In this document: in pieces, positions 7,383 through 16,678 of the stretch
Layout: every line of letters starts with the position of its first letter
Numbering within the stretch: position 1 is the first letter of the stretch
From: an uncultured Porphyromonadaceae bacterium
Lineage (GTDB): Bacteria > Bacteroidota > Bacteroidia > Bacteroidales > Muribaculaceae
Assembly (NCBI GenBank): GCA_947174735.1
Contig: CAMWKC010000004.1
Span: forward strand, 1 to 25,931
Direction: 5' to 3'
DNA: 25,931 bases
Translations under genes and position numbers: made by a program
Notes under the pieces: generated by a model
Told to the model about the DNA's origin: nothing
The model's input: the letters and a program-made list of their open reading frames with translations, nothing else
Database searches by the model: none

Positions 7383-7909
7383 GACTTATATTAATCCGTC
7401 ATACTTCTGTTGCCGTACCCAAAGGGGTATGTTATGGACAGACTGATGTACCGCTTGCCGAAAGCTTCACAGAAGAAGCCACAGCAGTGAAAGAACGTCT
7501 TTCAGGCTATAGATTTGATAAAGTATTTTGCAGCCCGCTTTCAAGATGTGTGAAATTAGCGGAATTCTGCGGTTATCCGCAAGCTATAAAAGATGCCAGA
7601 CTGAAAGAACTTAATTTCGGTGAATGGGAAATGATGCCATACGATAAAATAACAGATTCTAAGTTACAGGAGTGGTTTGATGATTATATCAATGTGGCCC
7701 CTCCGGGAGGAGAAACTGTGCTCGAACAACAGAAACGTTTGCTAAGCTTTATCGAAGATCTGCGCAACGAGTCACCGGAAACGACTGTAGGCATTTTTAC
7801 TCATGGCGGTATTCTTATTAACGCTCTCGTAGCGTTAGAAGAAAAATCATTTGAGGAAGTCTATAACAATATTCCTCCCTACGGAGCTATAATAGAAATA
7901 GACATCTGA
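7379..7909 (+). CDS. cobC: Alpha-ribazole / adenosylcobalamin phosphatase (histidine phosphatase family)
   Basis: Histidine phosphatase of 176 residues that removes the 5'-phosphate from alpha-ribazole phosphate or adenosylcobalamin phosphate. The catalytic core is intact: Arg7-His8 in LIRHTSV (the phosphate-accepting His), Arg56 in SPLSRC, Glu82 in NFGEWE and His142 in FTHGGIL. The segment GVCYGQTDVPLA is typical of CobC. The function assignment rests on this motif plus its place as the last gene of cobUTSC, since the family as a whole is broad. Its last 23 bases overlap, on the opposite strand, the end of cbiB. Confidence 0.9.
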   Translation: MRLILIRHTSVAVPKGVCYGQTDVPLAESFTEEATAVKERLSGYRFDKVFCSPLSRCVKLAEFCGYPQAIKDARLKELNFGEWEMMPYDKITDSKLQEWFDDYINVAPPGGETVLEQQKRLLSFIEDLRNESPETTVGIFTHGGILINALVALEEKSFEEVYNNIPPYGAIIEIDI

Positions 7910-8822
7910 CAGCGAAAGTAAGAAGAATCATACAAAACTCTGTTCTACGGTTGACACACACAGCCTGTGAAACATCGGAATAGGTAAAGTCCCGTTCAGT
8001 CACGCCTATATACGGTTTGTAAACACTTTCTCCGAAATAATCGTGCGTACCTCCGAAGCGGCAATCAAGCAGACCGGCTAAAGCAGCCTCCGGATAGCCG
8101 CTGTTGGGACTCGCGTGCTGTGGACCGAAACGCAACACAAAGGAGAACAAATTAAATCTGCCTGATACAAGTATCATCAGCCAGGCAGTGAGACGTGCAG
8201 GTACATAGTTAGCCAAATCATCTATTTTTGCCGCTATCATACCGAAGCTGCGGTAACGTTCGTTTCGGTAGCCTATCATAGAATCAAGAGTATTTATCAT
8301 TTTATAGGCCATCATACCCGGCACACCGAGCAAAGCATACCAAAACAACGGAGCTATTACACCATCACTAAGATTTTCTGCCAGAGTTTCAAGAGCTGCC
8401 GTACGTATCTCCTGTGCTGACAGACAAGCTGTATCACGGCCGACAATACGTCCCACCTGTTGTCGGCCTTTCTCAAGTGAAATCTCAGCAGCCTCAAATA
8501 CCATTCTTACTTCTCTGATAAGAGTAGTACCGGCAAGACAGAAAAATATCAATATTGCCTGTAAGCCCACATCAAACCATATATTAAAGGCAGCAGCAGT
8601 CTTAAGAAATAACCATGTCAATAGATAGACACCAGATATAAGTATGATAGCTGTCAGACCTCCTTTTAAGCGCCGATGAGCACCCTTATTAAGTTTGTGT
8701 TCAAAAAAACTTATAGTTTTTCCAAACCAAACAACAGGGTGAGGCAGCCAGGCCGGATCACCAAGACATATATCCAATACCCATCCTATCAATAAAGGTA
8801 AAATTATGATAACGAAATCCAT
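7887..8822 (-). CDS. cbiB: Adenosylcobinamide-phosphate synthase CbiB
   Basis: Inner-membrane enzyme that attaches (R)-1-amino-2-propanol phosphate, the CobD product, to adenosylcobyric acid. Length 311 residues fits the family. Features: hydrophobic N-terminus followed by GDPAWLPHPVVWFGK (the typical GDP...HPV motif), membrane segments near residues 57-75 and 85-103, RIVGRDTACL, ETLAENLSDGVIAPLFWY, and YKMINTLDSMIGYRNERY. It starts inside the end of cobD (19 bp overlap), so the two partners are likely co-translated. It is the last gene of the long minus-strand operon and its 3' end overlaps that of cobC. No terminator is visible behind it. Confidence 0.95.
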   Translation of the reverse strand: MDFVIIILPLLIGWVLDICLGDPAWLPHPVVWFGKTISFFEHKLNKGAHRRLKGGLTAIILISGVYLLTWLFLKTAAAFNIWFDVGLQAILIFFCLAGTTLIREVRMVFEAAEISLEKGRQQVGRIVGRDTACLSAQEIRTAALETLAENLSDGVIAPLFWYALLGVPGMMAYKMINTLDSMIGYRNERYRSFGMIAAKIDDLANYVPARLTAWLMILVSGRFNLFSFVLRFGPQHASPNSGYPEAALAGLLDCRFGGTHDYFGESVYKPYIGVTERDFTYSDVSQAVCVNRRTEFCMILLTFAVRCLFLL

Positions 8823-9817
8823 TCTTTTAAAGCGTTAATAAGCAGATTATTTTCTTCATAACTTTGTGCCGCGACTCTGAAATGCCGAGGAGATAGCCCT
8901 TCGAAATTCGAAGCATCACGAATCAGCAGACCATGCCTGTCAATAAGCCATTGTTTCAATGCTGAGGCTGTACTGCCAGGAAGACAACCCAATATAAAAT
9001 TACAATCGGTAGTTTCTGTCTTTATACCCATAACAGTCATAGCCTTAGCTATACGCACTGCTTCTGAATGTAATATCGAGGCATCTATTTTATAACTGTC
9101 CGAATGTTCCAGAAGATAATGTGCTGCCTGTATAGCCATAGAATTAACTGACCAAGGCATACGTAATACTCTCAGCCGATTTATAATATCTGCAGAACCT
9201 ATAGCATATCCTATCCTCAGCCCGGGTATGGTAAACTGCTTGGTCAGAGACTTCAGCATAACTATATTATTACGCTTTATCACATCATCTACAGTCAGAA
9301 CCTCACTTACAGAGTAATCAGCATAAGCCTGGTCAACAACAAAAAGAGTATCCTTAAAGCGATCAGCAGTAGCTAAAAGTTCCGTACGGTCAAAAATGTG
9401 ACCGTTCGGATTATTAGGATTACACAGCCATACCATCTGCATATCTCCGCTAACCTCACTTAATACCTTAATAAACTTGATAGTATGTAAGAATATGCTA
9501 CAGGAATCCTGATACTCTCTGAAGGTCGGTATAATTATCCCTGATTTCCCCTCTCTGTAAGCATGAGCAAGAAGATATATAGCTTCAGTGGCACCATTAG
9601 TGACAATAATATTGTCTGTTGCCACACCGTACTTATTAGCCAACTGCTGTTCCACACTCCGGGGTACGGGTTCCGGATAGTTTCTGAATATATCTCCGCA
9701 GGCGAAAAGATGTTTTAACAGACCTGTATGGTCAACTGCCTGCGGAATATTGGTACTGAAATTTACTTTAATCTTATCTCCGTAGAGAAATAAGTCATCA
9801 CCATGTCCTTCAATCAT
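8804..9817 (-). CDS. cobD: Threonine-phosphate decarboxylase CobD
   Basis: PLP enzyme of the class I/II aminotransferase fold that decarboxylates L-threonine O-3-phosphate to (R)-1-amino-2-propanol O-2-phosphate. From the chosen ATG at 9817 it has 337 residues. Motifs: HGDD...VNFSTNIP at the N-terminus, WLCNPNNPNG, VDQAYADYS and the PLP lysine Lys193 in LKSLTKQFTIPGLRIGY. An upstream in-frame ATG at 9853 would add MIYLGFIKLCCV, deep inside cobQ; the 9817 start is preferred because the protein then begins MIEGHGDD, as CobD proteins do, and overlaps the cobQ stop by only 8 bp. Its substrate, threonine phosphate, needs a threonine kinase, and no PduX homologue is present in the window. Confidence 0.93.
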   Translation of the reverse strand: MIEGHGDDLFLYGDKIKVNFSTNIPQAVDHTGLLKHLFACGDIFRNYPEPVPRSVEQQLANKYGVATDNIIVTNGATEAIYLLAHAYREGKSGIIIPTFREYQDSCSIFLHTIKFIKVLSEVSGDMQMVWLCNPNNPNGHIFDRTELLATADRFKDTLFVVDQAYADYSVSEVLTVDDVIKRNNIVMLKSLTKQFTIPGLRIGYAIGSADIINRLRVLRMPWSVNSMAIQAAHYLLEHSDSYKIDASILHSEAVRIAKAMTVMGIKTETTDCNFILGCLPGSTASALKQWLIDRHGLLIRDASNFEGLSPRHFRVAAQSYEENNLLINALKEWISLS

Positions 9818-11279
9818 CACACAGCATAATTTTATAAAGCCGAGGTATATCAATATATTCTCTCAACCAGTCGGCCAACAGATCATATTGCTGCTGCCGG
9901 AAGGTCGGAAAATCAAATTCAGTTTTCATTCTGTCATGCCTGAAAGGTTGCAACAGAAAGTCAACAACCGGAGCATTATCAAGAAGACCATGTACATAAC
10001 TACCGAAACAACGTTCGTCAACCATACACCCTTCTTGGGTACCGTCACCTAAAGTTATAAACGGCCGGTCGGTCACAGTACGGCCGACATGAATCTCATA
10101 ACCCTTACATAACCGGTTATCGTCCATAAATCTGAATTCAGTCTGGCGTGTTGTTTTATCAGCTGTCATTACAGTTCTTACAGGTAATAATCCCAATCCT
10201 GGCAAACTCTCAATCTCCCCCTCAACACCTAATGAATCTGTTACCTCCTCGCCCATAATCTGATAACCTCCGCATATTCCTATTACAGTTTTTCCGGAGC
10301 AACGTGCTTCACATATAGCCTTAGCCATACCTCTTTTCCGCAAGTCGAGCAGGTCGGAAAGTGTATTCTTACTACCCGGTATAATTACTATATCGGCTTC
10401 CTCAAGATCGGCAGGCGACTCAGCGTAGAACAGATTAACTTCCGGATGACGTTCAAGCACATTGAAATCGGTAAAGTTGGAGATATGTTTCAGCAAAACC
10501 ACAGCAATATTCACTTTATCTCTGACAGCATTTCTGTCTTTCACAGCAAGTGAGACTGAATCCTCTTCATCAATATGTATATGTGAGGCCATAGGCACCA
10601 CACCTAATACCGGCACACCACATATTTCTTCCAATAATTTTCTACCCTCTTCAAACAGACGCAGATCACCGCGGAATTTATTGATTATAATTCCTTTTAT
10701 CCGCTTACGGTCCTTCTCAGGCTGAAGCATTACCGAACCGTAAATACTTGCAAACACACCACCACGGTCAATATCAGCTACAAGAATCACTTTCGCACCG
10801 GCATAAGCAGCCATTGACATGTTTACAATATCTCCGTCGCGTAGATTGAGTTCAGAGATGCTACCGGCTCCTTCGAGCACTATCGGATTAAACCGCGCAG
10901 CCAGACGGTCAAAAGCCGCATGAGCAATCTTACGCAATTCCTCCTTACCTTCCTTACGGAAATACTCATAAGCAGATTTATTACCGACAGGCCGACCTTC
11001 AAGCACTACCTGAGAGGTATGTTCGCCTGAAGGTTTCAGAAGCACAGGATTCATATCGGTCGAACAGTCTATACAGGCAGCCTCAGCCTGTACAGCCTGC
11101 GCACGTCCGATTTCCAGTCCGTCAGGGGTGGCATACGAATTAAGAGCCATATTCTGAGCTTTGAAAGGTGCCGGATTGTAACCGTCCTGCCGGAAAATCC
11201 TACACAGTCCGGTAGCTATAAGACTCTTGCCGACATCACTGCCGGTGCCGGCCAACATTACAGGTGATAACCGTTTCAT
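9810..11279 (-). CDS. cobQ: Cobyric acid synthase (glutamine-hydrolysing)
   Basis: ATP-dependent amidotransferase (also called CbiP) that amidates carboxylates b, d, e and g of adenosylcobyrinic acid a,c-diamide, using ammonia from glutamine. The 489-residue protein has an N-terminal synthetase domain beginning LAGTGSDVGKS (modified P-loop, residues 9-19), then PFKAQNMALNSY, EGAGSISELNL, and VILVADIDRGGVFASIYG. The C-terminal glutaminase domain shows the nucleophile Cys336 in GICGGYQ and His430 in YVHGLLDN. It overlaps the adenosyltransferase gene upstream by 4 bp (ATGA) and cobD downstream by 8 bp. Confidence 0.96.
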   Translation of the reverse strand: MKRLSPVMLAGTGSDVGKSLIATGLCRIFRQDGYNPAPFKAQNMALNSYATPDGLEIGRAQAVQAEAACIDCSTDMNPVLLKPSGEHTSQVVLEGRPVGNKSAYEYFRKEGKEELRKIAHAAFDRLAARFNPIVLEGAGSISELNLRDGDIVNMSMAAYAGAKVILVADIDRGGVFASIYGSVMLQPEKDRKRIKGIIINKFRGDLRLFEEGRKLLEEICGVPVLGVVPMASHIHIDEEDSVSLAVKDRNAVRDKVNIAVVLLKHISNFTDFNVLERHPEVNLFYAESPADLEEADIVIIPGSKNTLSDLLDLRKRGMAKAICEARCSGKTVIGICGGYQIMGEEVTDSLGVEGEIESLPGLGLLPVRTVMTADKTTRQTEFRFMDDNRLCKGYEIHVGRTVTDRPFITLGDGTQEGCMVDERCFGSYVHGLLDNAPVVDFLLQPFRHDRMKTEFDFPTFRQQQYDLLADWLREYIDIPRLYKIMLCDD

Positions 11280-11848
11280 TTCAGTTTACGTTTATATCCG
11301 AATTCTCTCCATATTTCCTCCTGACAACCGGAATGTTGAAGTTCGTATCGGGCCATTATAAAAAACAGATCTGAAAGTCTGTTAAGATAACACAGAATGT
11401 TCTCAGGCACCTCATCCTGCTCATTCAGTTTCCATAGCTTTCTCTCGGCTCTTCTGGCTAAGACCCGTGCCTGATGTATAAGTGAAGCTAACGGAGTGCC
11501 TCCCGGCAGAATAAAACTGTCAGACGGCGAACATTCGGAAGTCAATTCATCAATAATTCTTTCAGTCTGTGGCACAATATCACCTGCAAGTGAATTAGGA
11601 TTACTCTCTCTCATTTCACTACGTGTTGCGACAAGACTCATAACAGTCATAAGATTCAGCTGAATATCTTTAAGTATACTCTGCCAGCTATGACCAGACT
11701 CAAGGGAAGTCCGGACAGCACCTATCGCTACATTCAGTTCGTCAAGAGTACCGTTAGCCTCAATCCGTATGTCGGTCTTTGCCACACGCATACCCCCATG
11801 AATAGCAGTCATGCCTTTGTCACCTGTTCTTGTATAAATTCTTTTCAT
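11276..11848 (-). CDS. Corrinoid adenosyltransferase, PduO type
   Basis: Transfers the 5'-deoxyadenosyl group of ATP to cob(I)yrinic acid diamide or other corrinoids, making the adenosyl form that CobQ uses. The N-terminus MKRIYTRTGDKGMT is the PduO-family ATP-binding loop; the C-terminal half has ARRAERKLWKL and YLNRLSDLFFIMARYE, both conserved in this family. It is not homologous to CobA/BtuR. The ATG at 11848 (190 residues) overlaps the upstream stop as ATGA, and typical family members start at this point; an ATG 9 bp earlier (11857) is also possible. Its place between the a,c-diamide synthase and cobyric acid synthase matches the order of reactions. Confidence 0.92.
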   Translation of the reverse strand: MKRIYTRTGDKGMTAIHGGMRVAKTDIRIEANGTLDELNVAIGAVRTSLESGHSWQSILKDIQLNLMTVMSLVATRSEMRESNPNSLAGDIVPQTERIIDELTSECSPSDSFILPGGTPLASLIHQARVLARRAERKLWKLNEQDEVPENILCYLNRLSDLFFIMARYELQHSGCQEEIWREFGYKRKLK

Positions 11849-13119
11849 TGTTCCCATAATTTAAAGATGTCGGTTTCAGCCCAATATAAATGTGTGTAAC
11901 CAGCAATAACATTTTTATATCTGTAGACAGGTGTCTTAACCTCCTCACCATGTACATTAAGCTGTACAGCCACTGAAGGCAAATCCACCAGATTCTCAGT
12001 TTGAGAATAGTGAAATTCATGACCACGCAATTCTATATTGCCAAAACATACTTTGCGATAACCAAGTCTAAGACGTGCATTTTTCATAGTAGTGCTAAGC
12101 GGAAGGATACCACACATTTCTTTACCGTCTATATCTTTAGTCAGATAAATCATTCCGCCACATTCAGCCAACACACGGTACCCACTCTCGGCATATTCTT
12201 TTACCGACTGACGCATAGATAGATTTTTCTCCAAAGCTTCAGCATATAGTTCAGGATAACCACCGGGCAGATATAATACATCAGCCTCAGGAAGTGTCTT
12301 GTCGTACAAGGGTGAAAAGTACGCTATCTCACTGTTCAAAGCCCTTATATTAGCCGGATAAATAAAGCTAAATGCTTCATCACAAGCTACTGCTACTATG
12401 AGATTTCTTTTTACCGGTGTAACCGGCAAAATATCTTCTCTCGGAACTGTTCTTGTAGTTACTAAAAGCCTGTCTATATCTATATGTGCTTCCACTTCAT
12501 CGGCAGCTGTATCAATAAATCGGTTCATTTCCGTCTGACTCTCTAAAGTAAGTCCGAGATGACGTGAAGGTGTGTGAAGGGTGTCGTTTTTACTTATGTA
12601 ACCTAACGCTTCTACACCGGTATCTTCACAAGCTTTCCGAAGATAAGAATAATGGCTTTCCGAAGCCACACGGTTAAAAATAACTCCGGCGACTTTGACA
12701 TCTTTACGGAAATGTGTGAAACCGTATATAGTAGCCGCTACTGAATAGGCTGTCGAGGCAGCGTTTATAAGCAGCACAACAGGTATGTCAAGTCTCTGCG
12801 CTATGTCGGCAGAACTTCCGAGCATCCTGTCATAACCGTCAAACATACCCATTACGCCTTCAACAATACTTACATCAGCAGAAGCGGAATAGGAATTGAA
12901 CAGCCTATGTACATGTTGCGCAGAAGCCATAAACAAATCAAGATTCACCGAGTCATGTCCTGTTGCCTCACGATGATACTGAGTATCTATATAGTCGGGA
13001 CCGCACTTAAACGGCTGTACACTCAGTCCCAGCCGGCATAAAGCCTTCATAAGTCCGAGTGACAATGTAGTTTTACCGCTGCCGGAAGAAGTAGCTGCTA
13101 TCAGAAATGCACTTTTCAT
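11845..13119 (-). CDS. cbiA: Cobyrinic acid a,c-diamide synthase
   Basis: Glutamine-dependent amidotransferase (CbiA in the anaerobic pathway, CobB in the aerobic one) that amidates carboxylates a and c of cobyrinic acid. The 424 residues hold an N-terminal ATP domain with P-loop SSGSGKTT (11-18), KCGPDYIDTQYH and EGVMGMFDG, and a class I glutaminase-like C-terminal domain with YLPGGYPELYAEAL, nucleophile Cys320 in AECGGMIYL, GHEFHYS, and His410 in GYTHLYW. The other genes here (CbiD, CbiG) point to the anaerobic, early-cobalt route, so CbiA is the better name. It overlaps its neighbours on both sides by 4 bp. Confidence 0.95.
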   Translation of the reverse strand: MKSAFLIAATSSGSGKTTLSLGLMKALCRLGLSVQPFKCGPDYIDTQYHREATGHDSVNLDLFMASAQHVHRLFNSYSASADVSIVEGVMGMFDGYDRMLGSSADIAQRLDIPVVLLINAASTAYSVAATIYGFTHFRKDVKVAGVIFNRVASESHYSYLRKACEDTGVEALGYISKNDTLHTPSRHLGLTLESQTEMNRFIDTAADEVEAHIDIDRLLVTTRTVPREDILPVTPVKRNLIVAVACDEAFSFIYPANIRALNSEIAYFSPLYDKTLPEADVLYLPGGYPELYAEALEKNLSMRQSVKEYAESGYRVLAECGGMIYLTKDIDGKEMCGILPLSTTMKNARLRLGYRKVCFGNIELRGHEFHYSQTENLVDLPSVAVQLNVHGEEVKTPVYRYKNVIAGYTHLYWAETDIFKLWEQ

Positions 13120-14912
13120 GATTTTATCCTGCTTAGAATTTTACCATCATCGGCTATCAGTACAGCTTCGAGGTTACCTTGAAATATTGCTGCGCAATGC
13201 TTATGACAGAGTTTAAGAAGAGTTTTAAAAAACACTTCGGCATCTTCCTCAGAAAGAAGTCCGGGTAATTCACGGGCGAGATTTAACCGCTCTATTACTT
13301 CTGACACAGACGACGAACAACCGCACTGCCGTGCTACTTCTTTCAGAAACTCTCTGTTCAGAGTAATTTTGTGACTGTGAGTATCCAGATGGCCTTCGGC
13401 AAGTTTCACTGCCTTACCAAGCATAAGTCCTATAGCCATACGTTTGACTCCCGACTCACGGGCAATCTGCATTATCTCGCCGACAGCATTACCGTAATGA
13501 ATGAAAGCTTGCTGCGGAACTTCAGGATAAAGAGATTTCATAAACCGTTCGCTCTTTCCACCTGAATTGACAATAATTATATCACAGTTTACTGCGATAG
13601 CCACTCCTATCTCACGTCTTATTGACTCGATAAATGCTTCATGGGAGAAAGGTCTTACTATCCCTGTCGTACCTATAATGGAAACTCCTCCTTTAACTCC
13701 GACACGCGGATTGAAAGTTCTGTCTGCCAATGTATCGCCACCCGCCAGCGAGATTGTAACATCAAGACCGCCTGAATAAAGAGTTGACAGCTCAGAAATA
13801 ATCATTTTGCGTGGCACAGGATTGATAGCCGGTTCACCGATAGCAAGTCCTAAGCCCGGCAAAGTGACTATGCCTATACCTTCGCCACCATAGAAATTTA
13901 TACCTGTATGTGAGGCAAAAGCAACAGATACTGTAATACGGCTTTTATCAGTAACATCCGGATCGTCTCCGGCATCTTTGATAACACTTGCAGAAGCTGA
14001 CGCCTGAAAAATATCAACCGAGTCAATCTTCATCTTCATAGTCTCACCCTCAGGTATCCTGAAGCTAATTTCCTTTACTTTTTCACCTGTAAGCAATCCT
14101 TTAAGAGCAGCTTTAGCCGCGGCTGTAGCGCATGAACCCGTAGTGAAACCTGTATGAAGCGGATAAAACTCAGGTAAAAGCCGTTCAATCTCACGGCGTA
14201 ATCCGTGCTTGCCGTCAACAGTTATGAACTCTACAGGCGTTTCCGGACGACGTACTACAAACACTTTTATACCGTATTGTAGAGCGGTCTCCACCTTCTC
14301 GGTAAATCCTCCTGATGTTCCGCTTTCCTTTGTTATTATAGCCTCAGGATTTATATCGCTTATAAGCTCATCGAGATTACCCTCTTTATAGAAGACCAGT
14401 CTGTTCTCAGGAAAACCGTTCTGTTTAGCTTTTGATAATGATTCCTCGCGGTCAAGAATACGAAAGAAAGTTTCGTAATGTCGCCAGTAAGGTCTTAGTC
14501 TCTCAATAGTCTGTACACCTGTAAGAGCCAACAGTCTGCTGATATTATTCCCTTCCAACAGCCTGACAGCATCATCATAATTATCACACCATACAATATC
14601 ATCCGATTTAATATCAGGATAACGACGTTCAAATCTGATGACAGGTAATGCAAGACTCTTTGCAACCTTACTGACAGTAGCATGTAGTCGTGTGGCAAAC
14701 GGATGTGCGGCATCAATTATAAGACGAATATCATGAGACTTACAAAAATCTGTCATGCTGTCCTCAGACATAGCCCCGTGAATATGAGTGCCATGTCCGC
14801 ATTCCACAGCTTGATAATCACTGAAAGTGGAGTAGTAATACATACCTTCACCTTCGTCAAGAGTTTTGATTACAAGCCGTCCTTCCGTAGTGCCGCCTAA
14901 AGCAAGTATCAT
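13116..14912 (-). CDS. CbiJ-CbiD fusion: cobalt-precorrin-6A reductase and C1-methyltransferase
   Basis: One 598-residue chain with two domains. Residues 1 to about 245 are a CbiJ/CobK reductase: N-terminal nucleotide-binding start MILALGGTTEGR, DAAHPFATRLH at 68-77, and TKESGTSGGFTEKV near 194-207. Residues from about 250 to 598 are CbiD: TGFTTGSCATAAAKAAL at 254-270, and further CbiD blocks VTLPGLGLAIGEPAINPVPR and IIGTTGIVRPFS. CbiD methylates C1 of cobalt-precorrin-5B and CbiJ reduces cobalt-precorrin-6A, consecutive reactions, so the fusion may channel an unstable intermediate. CbiD is a marker of the anaerobic pathway. It overlaps both neighbours by 4 bp. Confidence 0.94.
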   Translation of the reverse strand: MILALGGTTEGRLVIKTLDEGEGMYYYSTFSDYQAVECGHGTHIHGAMSEDSMTDFCKSHDIRLIIDAAHPFATRLHATVSKVAKSLALPVIRFERRYPDIKSDDIVWCDNYDDAVRLLEGNNISRLLALTGVQTIERLRPYWRHYETFFRILDREESLSKAKQNGFPENRLVFYKEGNLDELISDINPEAIITKESGTSGGFTEKVETALQYGIKVFVVRRPETPVEFITVDGKHGLRREIERLLPEFYPLHTGFTTGSCATAAAKAALKGLLTGEKVKEISFRIPEGETMKMKIDSVDIFQASASASVIKDAGDDPDVTDKSRITVSVAFASHTGINFYGGEGIGIVTLPGLGLAIGEPAINPVPRKMIISELSTLYSGGLDVTISLAGGDTLADRTFNPRVGVKGGVSIIGTTGIVRPFSHEAFIESIRREIGVAIAVNCDIIIVNSGGKSERFMKSLYPEVPQQAFIHYGNAVGEIMQIARESGVKRMAIGLMLGKAVKLAEGHLDTHSHKITLNREFLKEVARQCGCSSSVSEVIERLNLARELPGLLSEEDAEVFFKTLLKLCHKHCAAIFQGNLEAVLIADDGKILSRIKS

Positions 14913-16678
14913 GGTCTGAACAGATGTCTGAAATCTTCATTATATAGTCTCGACAGTCCTTCTCTGTTATCAATGGCCTCCCCTACTACAAGCAGTGTGG
15001 TAAGGGTAAGATGATTATCATGGACTATACGGGCAAGGTCTTTGAGCACACCGCGATAGATTTTTTCTTCCTTCCATGTCAGTTTATAACAGGCGGCTAC
15101 CGGAGTGTCGGGCGGATAAGCCATAAGTAATTCACGCTGCACGTCATCTACAATACCTGCGCTCAGATATATACACATAGTACTCTGTGACTGTGCGAGT
15201 TTATGTAACTGTTCTTTTTCCGGCATAGGAGTACGACCTTCTCCACGTGTGAGTATTATGGTCTGTACTTTTTCAGGTATGGTAAACTGTGATTTTAAAG
15301 CCGCAGCCGCTGCCTGAAACGAAGATATGCCCGGAGTAATGTGATAAGACATACCGTATCTGTCAAAGAAAGCCATTTGTTCCTGAATGGCACCGTAAAT
15401 ACATGGGTCGCCTGTATGAAGCCGCACAATAAGCAGATCACGGTCATAAAACTTCTTCATCAGCGCAAACTGTTCCTCAAGATTCAGATGTGCCGAACTT
15501 ATCACAGTACAACCGGGTTTAGAGTAATACGTCAGTTCTTTAGGTACAAGACTACCGGCATACAGAATCAGATCAGCCTGCTGAAGAAAGTGCTTGCCAC
15601 GTACTGAAATAAGCTCCGGATCACCCGGCCCGGCACCTACAATCTCTATATGTCCACCGCGCATAGCACCTTTGTCGATAGCTATAGCAAAAGTAAATTC
15701 CGCTCCTTCGTTCAGTTTGCCTTTCTGCTTTTCAACAATAAGTTTTCCCCCTTCAGAGGCCTTAAGAGCACAACTTTCCGCTACTCCGGCTACACCTGTG
15801 ACCGATCTGACTTTTTCCGACGGATTAGGAACTGCGATTTCTCTCAGTTCATCGGAAGTATAGATATTACAAAGGTGTATATTCTTCCAGTGTGACAGCT
15901 CAGATACAAGTGCTTCATCTTTTTTAATATCAATAGTAGATACTGATTTTACTGATAAAGGACTTATTCCGTGATTTATAAGATACTGTTCGATATAATC
16001 AGTTACTCCGTGCGGATTACAATCACGTCTACAGCCAACGCCCATATTTAATACACGCGGCCGAAAATACAGCACAGGCACATCATAATTATAAAGGTAA
16101 GGAGTAACAGCTATAATAAGCCTGAATCCCTCAACTTTATCACGGTCTTTTATCAGCGTCACGTTATGTGGCATAGAACGCTCCAGAGCATCTGTACCAC
16201 GATCACGGACATCAAGAAGCAGACCCACAGATTCACCGTTGACCAGAGCTGCTATCGCCCCGTTCATTTCCTGACGGTCTGCTTCCGTAATCCAATCATG
16301 ATTCATACCTAATGTATCAAGTGCCCACAGACCTGCCGTATCACTCTGAGTGGTTATCACAGGACACGCACCAAGAATATGTGCAACTTCACTACATAGC
16401 CGGTTAGCACCTCCTATATGTCCGGCCAGTACTGCTATAACGTTATGTCCCGCACTGTCCACACACACAACAGCCGGATCGGTATATTTGTCACGGACTG
16501 CCGGAGCAATCATACGCACACATACTCCTAAAGCTCCTATAAATATTATTGCTTCACACTCGGCAAATAATGAAATATCGAAGTTATTGTAGCAGACCTG
16601 ACGATAGTCTTTCAGTTCTGCCTGAATCCTATCGGCTAAAAGTCGTCCTGTCTCGTTCAGGTATATTATTAGTTTCAT
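14909..16678 (-). CDS. CbiG-CbiF fusion: cobalt-precorrin-5A hydrolase and precorrin-4 C11-methyltransferase
   Basis: A 589-residue two-domain protein. The N-terminal CbiG part (1 to about 340) opens the delta-lactone of cobalt-precorrin-5A, releasing the two-carbon fragment; it shows FIGALGVCVRMIAP, VLAGHIGGANRL, NMGVGCRRD and SVTGVAGVAESCAL. The C-terminal CbiF/CobM part (about 342-589) is an SAM-dependent tetrapyrrole methyltransferase: IEIVGAGPGDPELISVRG, LILYAGSLVP, RLHTGDPCIYGA and ITPGISSFQAAAAAL. CbiF makes the substrate of CbiG, so again successive steps are joined. The order CbiG-then-CbiF is the reverse of the reaction order. The presence of CbiG supports the anaerobic route. Confidence 0.94.
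   Translation of the reverse strand: MKLIIYLNETGRLLADRIQAELKDYRQVCYNNFDISLFAECEAIIFIGALGVCVRMIAPAVRDKYTDPAVVCVDSAGHNVIAVLAGHIGGANRLCSEVAHILGACPVITTQSDTAGLWALDTLGMNHDWITEADRQEMNGAIAALVNGESVGLLLDVRDRGTDALERSMPHNVTLIKDRDKVEGFRLIIAVTPYLYNYDVPVLYFRPRVLNMGVGCRRDCNPHGVTDYIEQYLINHGISPLSVKSVSTIDIKKDEALVSELSHWKNIHLCNIYTSDELREIAVPNPSEKVRSVTGVAGVAESCALKASEGGKLIVEKQKGKLNEGAEFTFAIAIDKGAMRGGHIEIVGAGPGDPELISVRGKHFLQQADLILYAGSLVPKELTYYSKPGCTVISSAHLNLEEQFALMKKFYDRDLLIVRLHTGDPCIYGAIQEQMAFFDRYGMSYHITPGISSFQAAAAALKSQFTIPEKVQTIILTRGEGRTPMPEKEQLHKLAQSQSTMCIYLSAGIVDDVQRELLMAYPPDTPVAACYKLTWKEEKIYRGVLKDLARIVHDNHLTLTTLLVVGEAIDNREGLSRLYNEDFRHLFRP

Noticed and set aside
7876..7887. CTCC/GGAG hairpin at the convergent operon ends as a terminator
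   Set aside because: Only a 4-bp stem and no T-tract on either strand.
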